64,000 nucleotides of DNA from Bradyrhizobium glycinis. GTDB lineage: Bacteria; Pseudomonadota; Alphaproteobacteria; Rhizobiales; Xanthobacteraceae. A program made the translations under genes and the position numbers. Numbering within the stretch: position 1 is the stretch's first letter; every line of letters begins with the position of its first letter. This document shows, in pieces, positions 34,237-42,765 of the stretch. The stretch lies in contig NZ_JACCHQ010000013.1 in NCBI RefSeq assembly GCF_016031655.1, forward strand, positions 62,001 through 126,000, in the 5' to 3' direction. Under the pieces are notes generated by a model. That model searched no databases. It was not told the DNA's origin and saw only the letters and a list, made by a program, of their open reading frames with translations.

Positions 34237-35241
34237 TCAATCCGCCTTCACGAATTCCTTCGCAATGATCGCTTCCGCATCAAAGCCCTTGTCGACAAAG
34301 CCCTGCTCCTGCAGCCATTTGATCTGGTTGTCGACGTTCTTCACATCTAACTTGCCGTCGGGATCGATATAGGCGCAGTTGCCGACCACCTGCTCGACCG
34401 GCAGGTTGGTGTACTTGGCGATGATCTCCAGCAGCGGTTTTGTCTGCTCGTTGATCGGGGCGACACCATTCTTCATCGAAGCCAGAATGACATCGTGATA
34501 TTCGCGATCCGCTTTTGCGAGCACGCCGAGGAATTTCGTCACCAGCGCCTTGTTGGCCAGCGTCTTCGGCGAGGCGAATACCGCCCCCAGCTGCCAGGGC
34601 GTCTCGTCGCCGACCCAGCCCAGGAATTTCGCGCCGCCCTCGTCCATCAGCTTTCGCGCAGTCGAGATCGGCAGCAATGCGGCATCGACCGTCTCGCCCT
34701 TGAGCGCAGCGGCGGCATTCGACAGCGATTGCAGCGGCACGATCTTCACGTCCGCGAGCTTGAAGCCGTATTTGTCGGCGAGCAGGCCGAGCGAATAGTG
34801 GAAGCTCGATCCGACCTGCGTCATCGCTACGCGCTTGCCAGCGAGGTCTTTCGGCGTCTTCAGGCCGCTCGCATAGGCGTTGTTGCTGGCGAAATAGCCG
34901 ATCAGGGGATAGCCGGGCTTCTCGCGGCTCATGCCGCCGATCACCTTCAGCACCCCCTTGCCGCCGAGATTGTAGAGGCCGGCGGTGAAGGCGGTGACGC
35001 CGAAATCGACGTCTCCGGAGGTGGTGGCGACCGCAATCGGCTGCGCTGCATCGAAGAACTTCAGCTCGACCTCCAAGCCGGCCTCACGGAAATAGCCCTT
35101 GTCCAGCGCGATGAAGACCGGCGCCGATGAAGACAGGCGGAGCACGCCGATCCTGGCTTTCAGCGCATCCTCGGCCCGTGCCGTAGCCATAGCCATGATC
35201 GCCATCAGGCCCGCTACCGCGAGCCGCGCAATCCCGATCAT
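34237..35241 (-). CDS. ABC transporter substrate-binding protein, NitT/TauT family
   Basis: 334 aa with signal peptide MIGIARLAVAGLMAIMAMAT (cleavage near ARAE). The mature start RIGVLRLSSSAPVFIALDKG followed by YFREAGLEVELKFFDAAQPI is the NMT1/SsuA-like pattern. It would deliver a small, probably anionic, solute to the permease and ATPase downstream. It is 31 bp after the FAD oxidoreductase gene, so all four genes may be one operon. Confidence 0.88.
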   Translation of the reverse strand: MIGIARLAVAGLMAIMAMATARAEDALKARIGVLRLSSSAPVFIALDKGYFREAGLEVELKFFDAAQPIAVATTSGDVDFGVTAFTAGLYNLGGKGVLKVIGGMSREKPGYPLIGYFASNNAYASGLKTPKDLAGKRVAMTQVGSSFHYSLGLLADKYGFKLADVKIVPLQSLSNAAAALKGETVDAALLPISTARKLMDEGGAKFLGWVGDETPWQLGAVFASPKTLANKALVTKFLGVLAKADREYHDVILASMKNGVAPINEQTKPLLEIIAKYTNLPVEQVVGNCAYIDPDGKLDVKNVDNQIKWLQEQGFVDKGFDAEAIIAKEFVKAD

Positions 35242-35272
35242 CCCGTTTCCTCCGCGTTGTCTTGCAGTGCGT

Positions 35273-36640
35273 TTACAGGCCTTCGGGCACCGCCTGGTCC
35301 CGTCCGATGAAGGCGCCCTGTTGTTTCAACGTTTCCTGCAACTTTTCAATGGGGATTTCGCGTGGAATCCGGTTTCCGGACAGCGCCAGCGCGGCGGCGG
35401 AACCGGCGGCCTCGCCCATCGCGAAGCAGGCACCGGAGACCCGCGCGGCCGACTGACCCTCGTGGGTCATCGACGCACAGCGGCCGGCGACCAGGAGATT
35501 GTCGACGCCTTCCGGGACCAGCATCCGGTAAGGCAGCTCGTTATAGCCGCGCGATTCCGGGATCGGCGGGAAGGTGAAGACGACGTCGCCGGGCACATGG
35601 GCCTCGATCGGCCAGCCGTTGACGCCGATGGAATCCGCGAACGAGGCACAGCCGAGCACGTCCTCACCGCTGAGCTGATAGCCGCCCTTGATGCGGCGGG
35701 TCTCGCGGATACCGAGCTGTGGCGGCAGGTCGACGATGTAGGACTTTTCGAAGCCCGGCACCGCGCTGCGCAGGAATTCGTACGCGGCGAGCGCCTGCTT
35801 GCGGCCCTCGATCTCGCCGCGGGTGAGATCGTCGGGCTCGATGCCGTTGATGGCATGGCCGTCCTCGCGCGCCACCTGGGTGAAGTTCACCCGCCATTCG
35901 ATGCCGGACTTTTGCGGCCGAACGATCGCGCTTTTGCGCGGAAATCTGTGCGTGCCGGCCGCAACGGCCCTGTCCATCAATTGCGGAATGGTGCGCCAGG
36001 CCTCGCCGGCCTTGGCGGGATCGATGCCGTTGAGACGCAGCATCATTGAGGGATAGAGCGGGTGGCCGTGCTCGTCGCCGATCTCGAACGGCGCGCCGGC
36101 CCACACGGCGAGATCGCCGTCGCCGGAGCAGTCGATGAAGATCTCCGCGCGCACCGCCTGCCGGCCGGCCTTGGTTTCGACCAGCATCGCGTCGATGCGG
36201 CGCCCATCGGCCATGACGACGCCGGCGCCGAGCGCGTGGAAGAGCATATTCACCTTGTGGCTGGCGAGCAGCTCGTCGGCCGCGATCTTATAGGCGGCGG
36301 TGTCATAGGCCTGGGCAAAGACCTTTCCCAGGATCAGATGCGGCGCGTTGAGGCCGTTCAAGCGATCGATCCGCGCCAGCAGCTCCGAGGCCAAACCCTG
36401 CACCAGCCGCCGGTGCTCGCCATGGACATTGCCGTGCAGGCCGCAGAAATTGGTGACGCCGGCCGCGGTGCCCATGCCGCCGAGAAAGCCGTAGCGTTCG
36501 ATGAGCAGGATCTTCCGCCCCGCGCGCGCCGCTGCGGCTGCAGCGACGATGCCGGCCGGGCCGCCGCCGAGCACGACGACTTCATACTCGCCATAGAGCG
36601 GCACTTTGCGCGCTGGTTCATCGATCGTCGTGGCCCGCAT
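35273..36640 (-). CDS. FAD-dependent oxidoreductase (FAD_oxidored family)
   Basis: 455 aa. The N-terminal dinucleotide motif VVVLGGGPAGIVAAAAAARA with GRKILLIERYGFLGGMGTAA is typical of the PF12831-like flavoproteins. ENLLVAGRC-like VDNLLVAGRCASMTHEGQSA and GEAAGSAAALAL near the C-terminus complete the FAD site. The ATG at 36640 follows GGAAGGAACGCG. It is the first gene of the operon with a NitT/TauT importer. It likely oxidises or dehydrogenates the imported compound; the substrate is unknown. Confidence 0.88.
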   Translation of the reverse strand: MRATTIDEPARKVPLYGEYEVVVLGGGPAGIVAAAAAARAGRKILLIERYGFLGGMGTAAGVTNFCGLHGNVHGEHRRLVQGLASELLARIDRLNGLNAPHLILGKVFAQAYDTAAYKIAADELLASHKVNMLFHALGAGVVMADGRRIDAMLVETKAGRQAVRAEIFIDCSGDGDLAVWAGAPFEIGDEHGHPLYPSMMLRLNGIDPAKAGEAWRTIPQLMDRAVAAGTHRFPRKSAIVRPQKSGIEWRVNFTQVAREDGHAINGIEPDDLTRGEIEGRKQALAAYEFLRSAVPGFEKSYIVDLPPQLGIRETRRIKGGYQLSGEDVLGCASFADSIGVNGWPIEAHVPGDVVFTFPPIPESRGYNELPYRMLVPEGVDNLLVAGRCASMTHEGQSAARVSGACFAMGEAAGSAAALALSGNRIPREIPIEKLQETLKQQGAFIGRDQAVPEGL

Positions 36641-36752
36641 GGCGCGTTCCTTCCCGGAATCTGGTTCGAACTGGACCACGACTTAGCCGGGGGTCCTCGT
36701 CCTCGCAAGATCGCGGTTGCTCGCCACCGGTGAACCTGAGACAAGTGCGGCC

Positions 36753-37025
36753 ATGAATTCGATCGTCGTCAGATACTGCTTCGCCGCTTCTATGGCTTTC
36801 GCGATCGCGGCCGTTCCCGCCTCGGCCGTGGAGCAAAACTGCCGCTTCATCGAGGCCAAGCCCGATCGCGAAGCCTGCTACAAGCGGCAGGAGGAAGAAC
36901 TCGCGGTCAAGCGCAAGCCTGCACCTGCGACCGACGAGAGCAAGCCGCTCGAAACGCTGCGCCAATTGCGCCAGGACGACGATGCCGTCTATCGCAGCAT
37001 CAACAACATCTGCCGCGGCTGCTGA
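36753..37025 (+). CDS. Small exported protein with C-terminal ICRGC tail
   Basis: 90 aa: signal peptide MNSIVVRYCFAASMAFAIAA (cleavage near ASA), a charged middle with two Cys (EQNCRFIEAKPDREACYKRQ), and the C-terminus RSINNICRGC. The last ten residues match the pattern (K/R)-x-I-x-x-I-C-R-G-C at the end of the DUF1194 protein (9975-10928). No function is known to me. It converges on the enoyl-CoA hydratase gene with 3 bp between stops. Confidence 0.78.
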   Translation: MNSIVVRYCFAASMAFAIAAVPASAVEQNCRFIEAKPDREACYKRQEEELAVKRKPAPATDESKPLETLRQLRQDDDAVYRSINNICRGC

Positions 37026-37028
37026 CGC

Positions 37029-37832
37029 CTAATCTTTGCCACCACCCCACTCCGCCGCCCGCTTCTCGGCGAACGACGCAAGCCCTTCCGCGGCCTCCGC
37101 GCTCTGGCGCTTGAGCGCATGCAGCTGCACGAGCCGCGCATACGCGGCATCGTCCACGGCCATGCCGCCGAACGAACTCTCCAGCGCGAGCCGCTTGGTC
37201 TCGGCCATCGCCTCCGGTCCGTTGGCGAGCAGCTGCTCGACCACCTTGGCTCCGGCAGCCTCGAGGTCGGCGAGCGGCACCACCTCGTGAACAAGGCCGA
37301 TGCGGCGGGCGTCTTCGGCGCCGAAGCGCTCGCCGGTCAGCGCGTAGCGGCGGACCTGGCGGACGCCGATGGCATCGCAGAGTTGCGGGATGATGATCGC
37401 AGCGGTCAGCCCCCAGCGCACCTCGGTGATCGAGAACAGGGCGTTGTCGGCGGCAATCACGACATCGCAGGCCGCGATGACGCCGGTACCGCCGCCGAAG
37501 CAGCCGCCTTGCACCAGGGCGACGGTCGGGATCGGCAAGGTGTTGAGCCGCTGCACGGCTTCGAACGTCGCCCGCGAGGCCGCCTCGTTCGCCTCGCTCG
37601 ATTGCGGACGCACGCTGTTGATCCATTTGAGGTCGGCGCCGGCCTGAAAATGCTTGCCGTTGCCGCGAAGCACGACGACGCGCAGATTGGGCTTGCTGCC
37701 GAGGTCGTCCATGGCCGCGAGCACGCCTGAGATCAGCGCGCCGTCATAGGCATTGTTGACCTCGGGCCGGTTCAACGTGACGGTCGCCACCCCGCGTTGA
37801 TCGAGGCTCCACAGGACGGGGCTGGTACTCAT
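37029..37832 (-). CDS. Enoyl-CoA hydratase/isomerase (methylglutaconyl-CoA hydratase-like)
   Basis: 267 aa crotonase-fold protein. Oxyanion-hole pieces are HFQAGADLKWI and GGCFGGGTGVIAACD. By eye, the first catalytic Glu of classic hydratases is Gly (GGGTG), while the second is kept in FSITEVRWGL, the pattern seen in methylglutaconyl- and carboxygeranoyl-CoA hydratases. That suggests a role in leucine or acyclic terpene breakdown, but no carboxylase subunits are nearby. The ATG at 37832 (MSTSPVLWSLDQRG) was chosen; the frame runs on upstream without coding character. Confidence 0.88.
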   Translation of the reverse strand: MSTSPVLWSLDQRGVATVTLNRPEVNNAYDGALISGVLAAMDDLGSKPNLRVVVLRGNGKHFQAGADLKWINSVRPQSSEANEAASRATFEAVQRLNTLPIPTVALVQGGCFGGGTGVIAACDVVIAADNALFSITEVRWGLTAAIIIPQLCDAIGVRQVRRYALTGERFGAEDARRIGLVHEVVPLADLEAAGAKVVEQLLANGPEAMAETKRLALESSFGGMAVDDAAYARLVQLHALKRQSAEAAEGLASFAEKRAAEWGGGKD

Positions 37833-37983
37833 CGGCGGTCCTCCGGTTGTTTGCCGCGCACTATGGCCGAGGGCGCGTGCCCTGATCCATATCTTTCCGG
37901 CGTAGGGCGGCCGCGTCCATCGCATGGCGGCTTGTGTCATGCTGGCCGCGGGCGACACCACGGGATGGATACGGGATATCAAT

Positions 37984-38958
37984 ATGCGCATCTGCATTTT
38001 CGGCGCAGGCGCCGTCGGCAGCCACATTGCGGTACGGCTGGCGCGCGCCGGCCATGAGGTCAGTTGCGTGATGCGGGGGGCGCATCTGGAGGCAGCCCGC
38101 GCCACTGGCCTTAAGCTGCGCGTCGGCGATTCCGAGGTCGGCGCCAAGGTGAACGCATCAGGCGACCCGGCCCAGCTCGGCCCGCAGGACGTCGTGATCT
38201 CGACCCTGAAGGCGACCGCGCTTACCGGGCTGGTTTCCAGCATCAAGCCGCTGCTCCAGGACGACACTGCGATCGTGTTTGCGCAGAACGGCATTCCCTG
38301 GTGGTACGGTATCGGCCTGCCGCCGCGGCACCCGGCACCGCCCGACATTTCCTTCCTCGATCCCGGCGGGCGCCTGCGCGCCTGCATCCCGAAGGAGCGG
38401 ATCATCGGCGGCGTGATCTTCTCCTCCAACGAGGTGATCACGCCGGGCGTAGTCCAGAACCTGACGCCGGACCGCAACCGCCTCCTGATCGGCGAGTGCG
38501 ACGACCGCAATTGCGAGCGCATCACCAGGCTGCGCGGGGTCTTCAACGATGCGCGGCTGGAATCGCCGCCGGTCGCCGAGATCCGCGAGGCGATCTGGTC
38601 AAAGCTGCTGACCAACATGTCGCTGTCGGTGCTGTGCCTGCTCACCGGCCAGACCGCGCGCGGCGTGCGCGACGATCCCGCCTTTGCGGAGGTGATTCCG
38701 CGCATGCTGAACGAGGCCAACGAGATCGCCCAATACTTCATTCCCGAGGTCAAGCGTGCCACCCGCAGCGGCCCCGCCCCCAATCACAAGCCGTCGCTGC
38801 TGCAGGATTACGAGCTCGGCCGCGCCATGGAGATCGACGTGCTGGTGAAGGCGCCCCAGGCCTTCGCGCGCACCGCCGGCCTGTCGACGCCAACGCTCGA
38901 CCTGATCGCCGCGCTCGCGATCCAGAAGGCACGCGACAAGGGGCTTTATTCCGCGTGA
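37984..38958 (+). CDS. Ketopantoate reductase (ApbA/PanE) family protein, copy 1
   Basis: 324 aa with NADPH-binding N-terminus MRICIFGAGAVGSHIAVRLA, the central segment VIFAQNG-type DTAIVFAQNGIPWWYGIG, and a C-terminal ApbA_C domain with the likely catalytic Lys in AIWSKLLTNMSLSVLCLL. PanE reduces ketopantoate to pantoate for CoA synthesis. A second, divergent relative lies at 52007-53041 and neither is near other pan genes, so one or both may act on other 2-keto acids. The ATG at 37984 gives a start exactly at the Rossmann strand. Confidence 0.87.
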   Translation: MRICIFGAGAVGSHIAVRLARAGHEVSCVMRGAHLEAARATGLKLRVGDSEVGAKVNASGDPAQLGPQDVVISTLKATALTGLVSSIKPLLQDDTAIVFAQNGIPWWYGIGLPPRHPAPPDISFLDPGGRLRACIPKERIIGGVIFSSNEVITPGVVQNLTPDRNRLLIGECDDRNCERITRLRGVFNDARLESPPVAEIREAIWSKLLTNMSLSVLCLLTGQTARGVRDDPAFAEVIPRMLNEANEIAQYFIPEVKRATRSGPAPNHKPSLLQDYELGRAMEIDVLVKAPQAFARTAGLSTPTLDLIAALAIQKARDKGLYSA

Positions 38959-38961
38959 GCC

Positions 38962-39636
38962 TCAGGCGAGCGCGTCGATCCAGGTCGCGAGCGTGTCCAG
39001 CACCTCGGTGAGCGCCTCGTCATTGGTCCGGCCGGATTTCTTCAGCACCGCAAACGAATGGTCGCCGCCTTCGACCTCATGCAGCGTCGCCTTCCCGAGC
39101 CGCTCGATGACGGGCCTGAGATGGGCGAGATCGGCAAGCTCATCGCGCGTGCCTTGCAGGAACAGCATGGGGATGGCGATTGCCGCGAGGTGGTCGGCAC
39201 GCTCGCGCGACGGCTTCTTGGCGGCATGGAGGGGAAAGCCGAGGAAGGCGAGCCCTTTGACGTCGGGGAGCGGCGACTTCGACTGCGCCTGCGAGGTCAT
39301 ACGACCGCCGAACGATTTCCCGCCCGCGACAAGCTTCAGCCCCGGGCAGAGCCGCGCCGCCTCCGCGACCGCTGCGCGCACGGCTGCGTGCGCGACCGTC
39401 GGCGAATCGGGCCGTCCCAGCTTCTTTTCCATGTAGGGGAAATTGAAGCGGAATGTCGCGATGCCGCGATGCGCGAGACCTTCAGCAACCTTCTCCATGA
39501 ACGCATGCCGCATATCGGCGCCCGCACCGTGTGCCAGCACGTAGCAGGCGCGTGCCTTGGGCGGCTGCGTCAGGATCGCGTAGACCGTGCCGATGCGCTC
39601 GATGTCGAGCTTAAGATCTGTCGTCTCGTACGTCAT
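38962..39636 (-). CDS. Alpha/beta hydrolase (dienelactone-hydrolase-like, COG3571 type)
   Basis: 224 aa. The nucleophile Ser is in VAGGKSFGGRMTSQAQ, the acid in FLQGTRDELADL and the His in EVEGGDHSFAVLKKSGR, a normal catalytic triad order. VLAHGAGADMRHAFMEKVAE supplies the oxyanion region. It is cytoplasmic with no signal peptide. The substrate is unknown; the family is poorly characterised. It converges on the PanE-like gene with 3 bp between stops. Confidence 0.85.
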   Translation of the reverse strand: MTYETTDLKLDIERIGTVYAILTQPPKARACYVLAHGAGADMRHAFMEKVAEGLAHRGIATFRFNFPYMEKKLGRPDSPTVAHAAVRAAVAEAARLCPGLKLVAGGKSFGGRMTSQAQSKSPLPDVKGLAFLGFPLHAAKKPSRERADHLAAIAIPMLFLQGTRDELADLAHLRPVIERLGKATLHEVEGGDHSFAVLKKSGRTNDEALTEVLDTLATWIDALA

Positions 39637-39663
39637 GGGCGTCGTCGATCCTCGACTTGTCCC

Positions 39664-40314
39664 CTACCGGCGCGCGCCGCTCACGGGCCAAAGATAGTTG
39701 AGGACCTGATCGAGCGTCATTATGATCTCGCGGCGGCCGCCGTCCGTTTTCACGGAGCCGAATTTATCTTCGAGCGCAAGCTTGGCAAAGCCGTGAACGG
39801 TCGACCAGGCTGCCGCAGCTGCGGTCTTCGCCTGCTTCGGCGTGCTGCCGACCAGTTCGGCGACGACGATCTCGAAGGCATGGCCCGCGGCTCTGCTCGC
39901 CTGCCTGAGGCGCGCATCATCGGCGACCAGGCGCTTGTTCGCGAACATCATCTGAAAACGGCCGGGATGTCTCAGCGCAAACTCGACATAAGCAAGGCCC
40001 TGGGCGTGAAGCTTGTCGCGCGGGCCCTGCTTGCCGGAGGCCGCCTCCCGCAAGGCGTCGGCAAGCGCGTCGTAGCCGCGGATCGCCACCTCGGTCAAAA
40101 GGCCCGGTGCGTTGCCGAAATGATGTGACGGGGCGGCCGGCGAAACGCCGGCGCGGCGGGCGGCCTCGCGCAGCGTGAAGCCTTCGGCCCCCTGCTCGGC
40201 GAGAATGGCTTCGCTCGCCGCGATCAACGCCTCCTGCAATTCGCCATGGTGATAGCCGGGCGCCGGCTTCGGGCGCGTGGTGCTGCGTTTGGCGGGGGAG
40301 GCCTGCTTCTTCAT
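39664..40314 (-). CDS. TetR-family transcriptional regulator
   Basis: 216 aa. The N-terminal helix-turn-helix is FTLREAARRAGVSPAAPSHH with FGNAPGLLTEVAIRGYDALA, a TetR_N domain. The C-terminal ligand domain belongs to the WHG-type subgroup (AAAAWSTVHGFAKLALEDKF). The ATG at 40314 was chosen over a start four codons upstream. Two copies of a long palindromic operator lie just upstream, one touching its own start, so it most likely represses itself and the SDR gene opposite. Confidence 0.9.
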   Translation of the reverse strand: MKKQASPAKRSTTRPKPAPGYHHGELQEALIAASEAILAEQGAEGFTLREAARRAGVSPAAPSHHFGNAPGLLTEVAIRGYDALADALREAASGKQGPRDKLHAQGLAYVEFALRHPGRFQMMFANKRLVADDARLRQASRAAGHAFEIVVAELVGSTPKQAKTAAAAAWSTVHGFAKLALEDKFGSVKTDGGRREIIMTLDQVLNYLWPVSGARR

Positions 40315-40315
40315 G

Positions 40316-40337
40316 TAACTTGACACTGTTCAGATTG
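40316..40337. promoter_or_regulatory. TetR operator copy 1
   Basis: TAACTTGACACTGTTCAGAT and two further bases, matching 18 of 22 positions of the stronger site at 40347-40368. It begins 2 bp upstream of the regulator's ATG and contains a plus-strand -35-like TTGACA (40320-40325), so it can affect both divergent genes. Confidence 0.65.
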
Positions 40338-40345
40338 CGCCGTAT

Positions 40346-40368
40346 CTATCTTAACACTGTTTAGATAG
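40346..40368. promoter_or_regulatory. TetR operator copy 2 (near-perfect 23-bp palindrome)
   Basis: Arms CTATCTTAACA and TGTTTAGATAG around a central C, mismatched at only one base pair. It lies 19 bp upstream of the SDR start and 31 bp (three helical turns) from copy 1, the usual arrangement for cooperative TetR dimers. Confidence 0.8.
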
Positions 40369-40386
40369 GGCGAGCTGGAGTTCGAA

Positions 40387-41331
40387 ATGGCCGAAATGCA
40401 GGATAGCACCGTGGCGAGCCCGGTAAAGCGTCGTCATCTGGTCGGGGGAGCGGCTTTGGGCATGCTTGCCGGCGCCGCCGGCGGCTTCGCCGGTGGCGTG
40501 GCCCTCGGTCAGGGCGCGACGCTGCCCCAGCAGAAGCCGAGCGGAAAACGCCGATTTGTCGACAAGGTCGTCATCGTGACGGGCGGCACCTCCGGGATCG
40601 GGCGGGCCGCGACGCTGATGTTCGCGGCCGAGGGCGGCCTCGTCGCATTCTGCGGGCGCAACGCCGAGCGAGGCAAGCAGGTGGAGACCGAGGTGCGCGA
40701 GGCCGGGGGCCAAGCGATCTTCGTTCGTGCCGACGTCCGCAATGAGGCGGAGGTCAAGGCTCTGGTCGACACGACCATCCAACGCTACGGGCAGCTCGAC
40801 GTCGCCTTCAACAATGCCGGCATTTCCATCGAGAAGCCGCTGCATGAATACAGCGCGGCCGAATTCGACGACGTGATCGGCACGGATCTGCGCGGCGTGT
40901 TCTTGTCGATGAAATATCAAATCCCGCACATGCTGGAGAAAGGCGGCTCGATCGTCGTCACCTCCTCGTCGAACGCCATTGCAACGTCGGCCAAGCGCTC
41001 GGCCTATTCGGCGGCCAAGCGAGGACTGGTCGGCCTGGTGCAGGCCGCCGCACTCGACTACGCAAAGCATGGCATCCGCATCAACACGCTGGTCCCCGGC
41101 ACCACGGACACTCCGATGATCCGCCGGCTCGCCGGTATGGAGGGCCTGCCCGATGCCGCCTGGCACGTCGGCATCGCGCAATGGGCCAAATCCAATGTCC
41201 CCGGGTTGCAGCGCGTGGCAACGCCCGAGGAGATCGCGGCTTTCGCGCTGGTGCTGGCCTCCGACGATCATCCCTACACGACCGGCGGCCAGTTCGTGAT
41301 CGACGGCGGCAAGACCGCTCATGGGGGCTAA
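40387..41331 (+). CDS. Short-chain dehydrogenase with Tat-like N-terminal signal
   Basis: 314 aa classical SDR: cofactor motif VTGGTSGIGRAATLMFAAEG, NNAG in FNNAGISIEKPLH, catalytic Ser in VVTSSSNAIATSA and Tyr/Lys in YSAAKRGLV. Unusually it has about 50 extra N-terminal residues with KRRHLVGGAALGMLAGAAGG, a twin-arginine-like signal or membrane anchor. SDRs are normally cytoplasmic, and a Tat signal would allow export with cofactor bound. Expression is probably controlled by the divergent TetR gene through the two operators between them. Confidence 0.9.
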   Translation: MAEMQDSTVASPVKRRHLVGGAALGMLAGAAGGFAGGVALGQGATLPQQKPSGKRRFVDKVVIVTGGTSGIGRAATLMFAAEGGLVAFCGRNAERGKQVETEVREAGGQAIFVRADVRNEAEVKALVDTTIQRYGQLDVAFNNAGISIEKPLHEYSAAEFDDVIGTDLRGVFLSMKYQIPHMLEKGGSIVVTSSSNAIATSAKRSAYSAAKRGLVGLVQAAALDYAKHGIRINTLVPGTTDTPMIRRLAGMEGLPDAAWHVGIAQWAKSNVPGLQRVATPEEIAAFALVLASDDHPYTTGGQFVIDGGKTAHGG

Positions 41332-41433
41332 AGCGCGATGCGATAAGCATGAATCGTCATCGCGCTTTAGGTTATTGTTTGAGCATGATCTTTTCGGAAA
41401 ACCGCTGCACACTTTTCCGGATCATGCTCTAGA
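41330..41433. repeat. Palindromic intergenic repeat, family E
   Basis: Two nested inverted pairs: AAAGCGCGATGCGATAAGCA with GAATCGTCATCGCGCTTT, then GAGCATGATCTTTTCGGAAA with CTTTTCCGGATCATGCTC. The GATCATGCTC element is widespread in rhizobial genomes. It follows the SDR stop directly and may act as its terminator. Confidence 0.75.
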
Positions 41434-41569
41434 TCGGACGCAGCCTGAAAACACAATTCATGGCGATCCCGGTGGGCGTACGAAAGGGCACGGCTTGCGC
41501 CGGTGCCGGCCGTTGTGGCAGGCCTGACGCGGGCTGTCGCAAGGCGCGACATCACCGATCGAGGTTTCC

Positions 41570-42715
41570 ATGCCCTACCGCTCCTCCTGGATGACCGAAG
41601 AGCTCGACGTCTTCCGCGACCAGTTCCGGAAATATCTCGCCAAGGACCTGGCGCCGCATGCCGAGAAGTGGCGCGAGCAGAAGATGGTCGACCGCTTCGC
41701 CTGGCGCGGGCTCGGTGAGATGGGCGCGCTGCTCGCGAGCGTGCCGGAGGAATATGGCGGCCTCGGCGCGACCTTCGCCTATGACGCCGCCGTGCTCGAC
41801 GATCTCGAGAGCACAGTGCCGGAGCTGACCACCGGCGTCTCTGTGCACAGCGCCATCGTCGCACATTACATCCTCAACTACGGCTCGGAGGAGCAGAAGA
41901 AGCGCTGGCTGCCGAAGATGGCGTCCGGCGAGATGGTCGGCGCCATCGCCATGACCGAGCCCGGTACCGGCTCGGATCTGCAAGCCGTGAAAACCACGGC
42001 GAAGAAGCAGGGCAATTCCTACGTCATCAACGGCCAGAAGACCTTCATCACCAACGGCCAGGCAGCCGATCTCGTCATCGTGGTCGCGCGCACCGGCGAG
42101 CTAGGTGCCAAAGGCATTTCGCTGATCGTGGTCGAGACCGCGGGCGCGGACGGTTACAAGCGCGGGCGCAACCTCGACAAGATCGGCCTGCACGCCTCCG
42201 ATACGTCGGAGCTGTTCTTCGACAATGTCACCGTGCCGCCGGAAAACCTGCTCGGCAAGGAGGAAGGCCAGGGTTTTGTCCAGCTGATGCAGCAATTGCC
42301 GCAGGAGCGGCTTGCGCTCGCGGTCGGCGCCGTCGCCTCGATGGAGCGCGCGGTCAAGCTCACCACCGACTACACCAAGGAGCGGAAGGCGTTCGGCCAG
42401 CCGCTGATGGATTTCCAGAACACCGCCTTCACGCTGGCCGAGCGCAAGACCGAGGCCATGATCGCGCGCGTCTTCGTCGATTGGTGCATCGAGCGCCTGA
42501 TCGCAAAAGACCTCGACACGGTGACGGCCTCAATGGCGAAATATTGGTGCTCGGAGAAGCAGGTCGAGACCGCCGATGAATGCCTGCAGCTGTTCGGCGG
42601 CTACGGCTACATGCAGGAATACCCGATCTCCCGCATCTTCATCGATTCCCGCATCCAGAAGATCTATGGCGGCACCAACGAAATCATGAAGCTCTTGATC
42701 GCGAGATCGCTGTAA
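41570..42715 (+). CDS. Acyl-CoA dehydrogenase (long-chain-like)
   Basis: 381 aa. The FAD/substrate motifs are AMTEPGTGSDLQAVKTTAKK and YVINGQKTFITNGQAADLVI, with the C-terminal KIYGGTNEIMKLLIARSL. Position 376 of the MCAD numbering is Gly here. A Glu in LPQERLALAVGAV lines up by eye with the catalytic Glu of long-chain and isovaleryl-CoA dehydrogenases, so the enzyme should be active. It oxidises acyl-CoA to enoyl-CoA, passing electrons to ETF. The ATG at 41570 follows GATCGAGGTTTCC. No operon partner is close. Confidence 0.92.
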   Translation: MPYRSSWMTEELDVFRDQFRKYLAKDLAPHAEKWREQKMVDRFAWRGLGEMGALLASVPEEYGGLGATFAYDAAVLDDLESTVPELTTGVSVHSAIVAHYILNYGSEEQKKRWLPKMASGEMVGAIAMTEPGTGSDLQAVKTTAKKQGNSYVINGQKTFITNGQAADLVIVVARTGELGAKGISLIVVETAGADGYKRGRNLDKIGLHASDTSELFFDNVTVPPENLLGKEEGQGFVQLMQQLPQERLALAVGAVASMERAVKLTTDYTKERKAFGQPLMDFQNTAFTLAERKTEAMIARVFVDWCIERLIAKDLDTVTASMAKYWCSEKQVETADECLQLFGGYGYMQEYPISRIFIDSRIQKIYGGTNEIMKLLIARSL

Positions 42716-42765
42716 TCAGGTCGCTGTCGGGGAGAGGCACGCGCGCTTGCACGGCAATCCCAACT

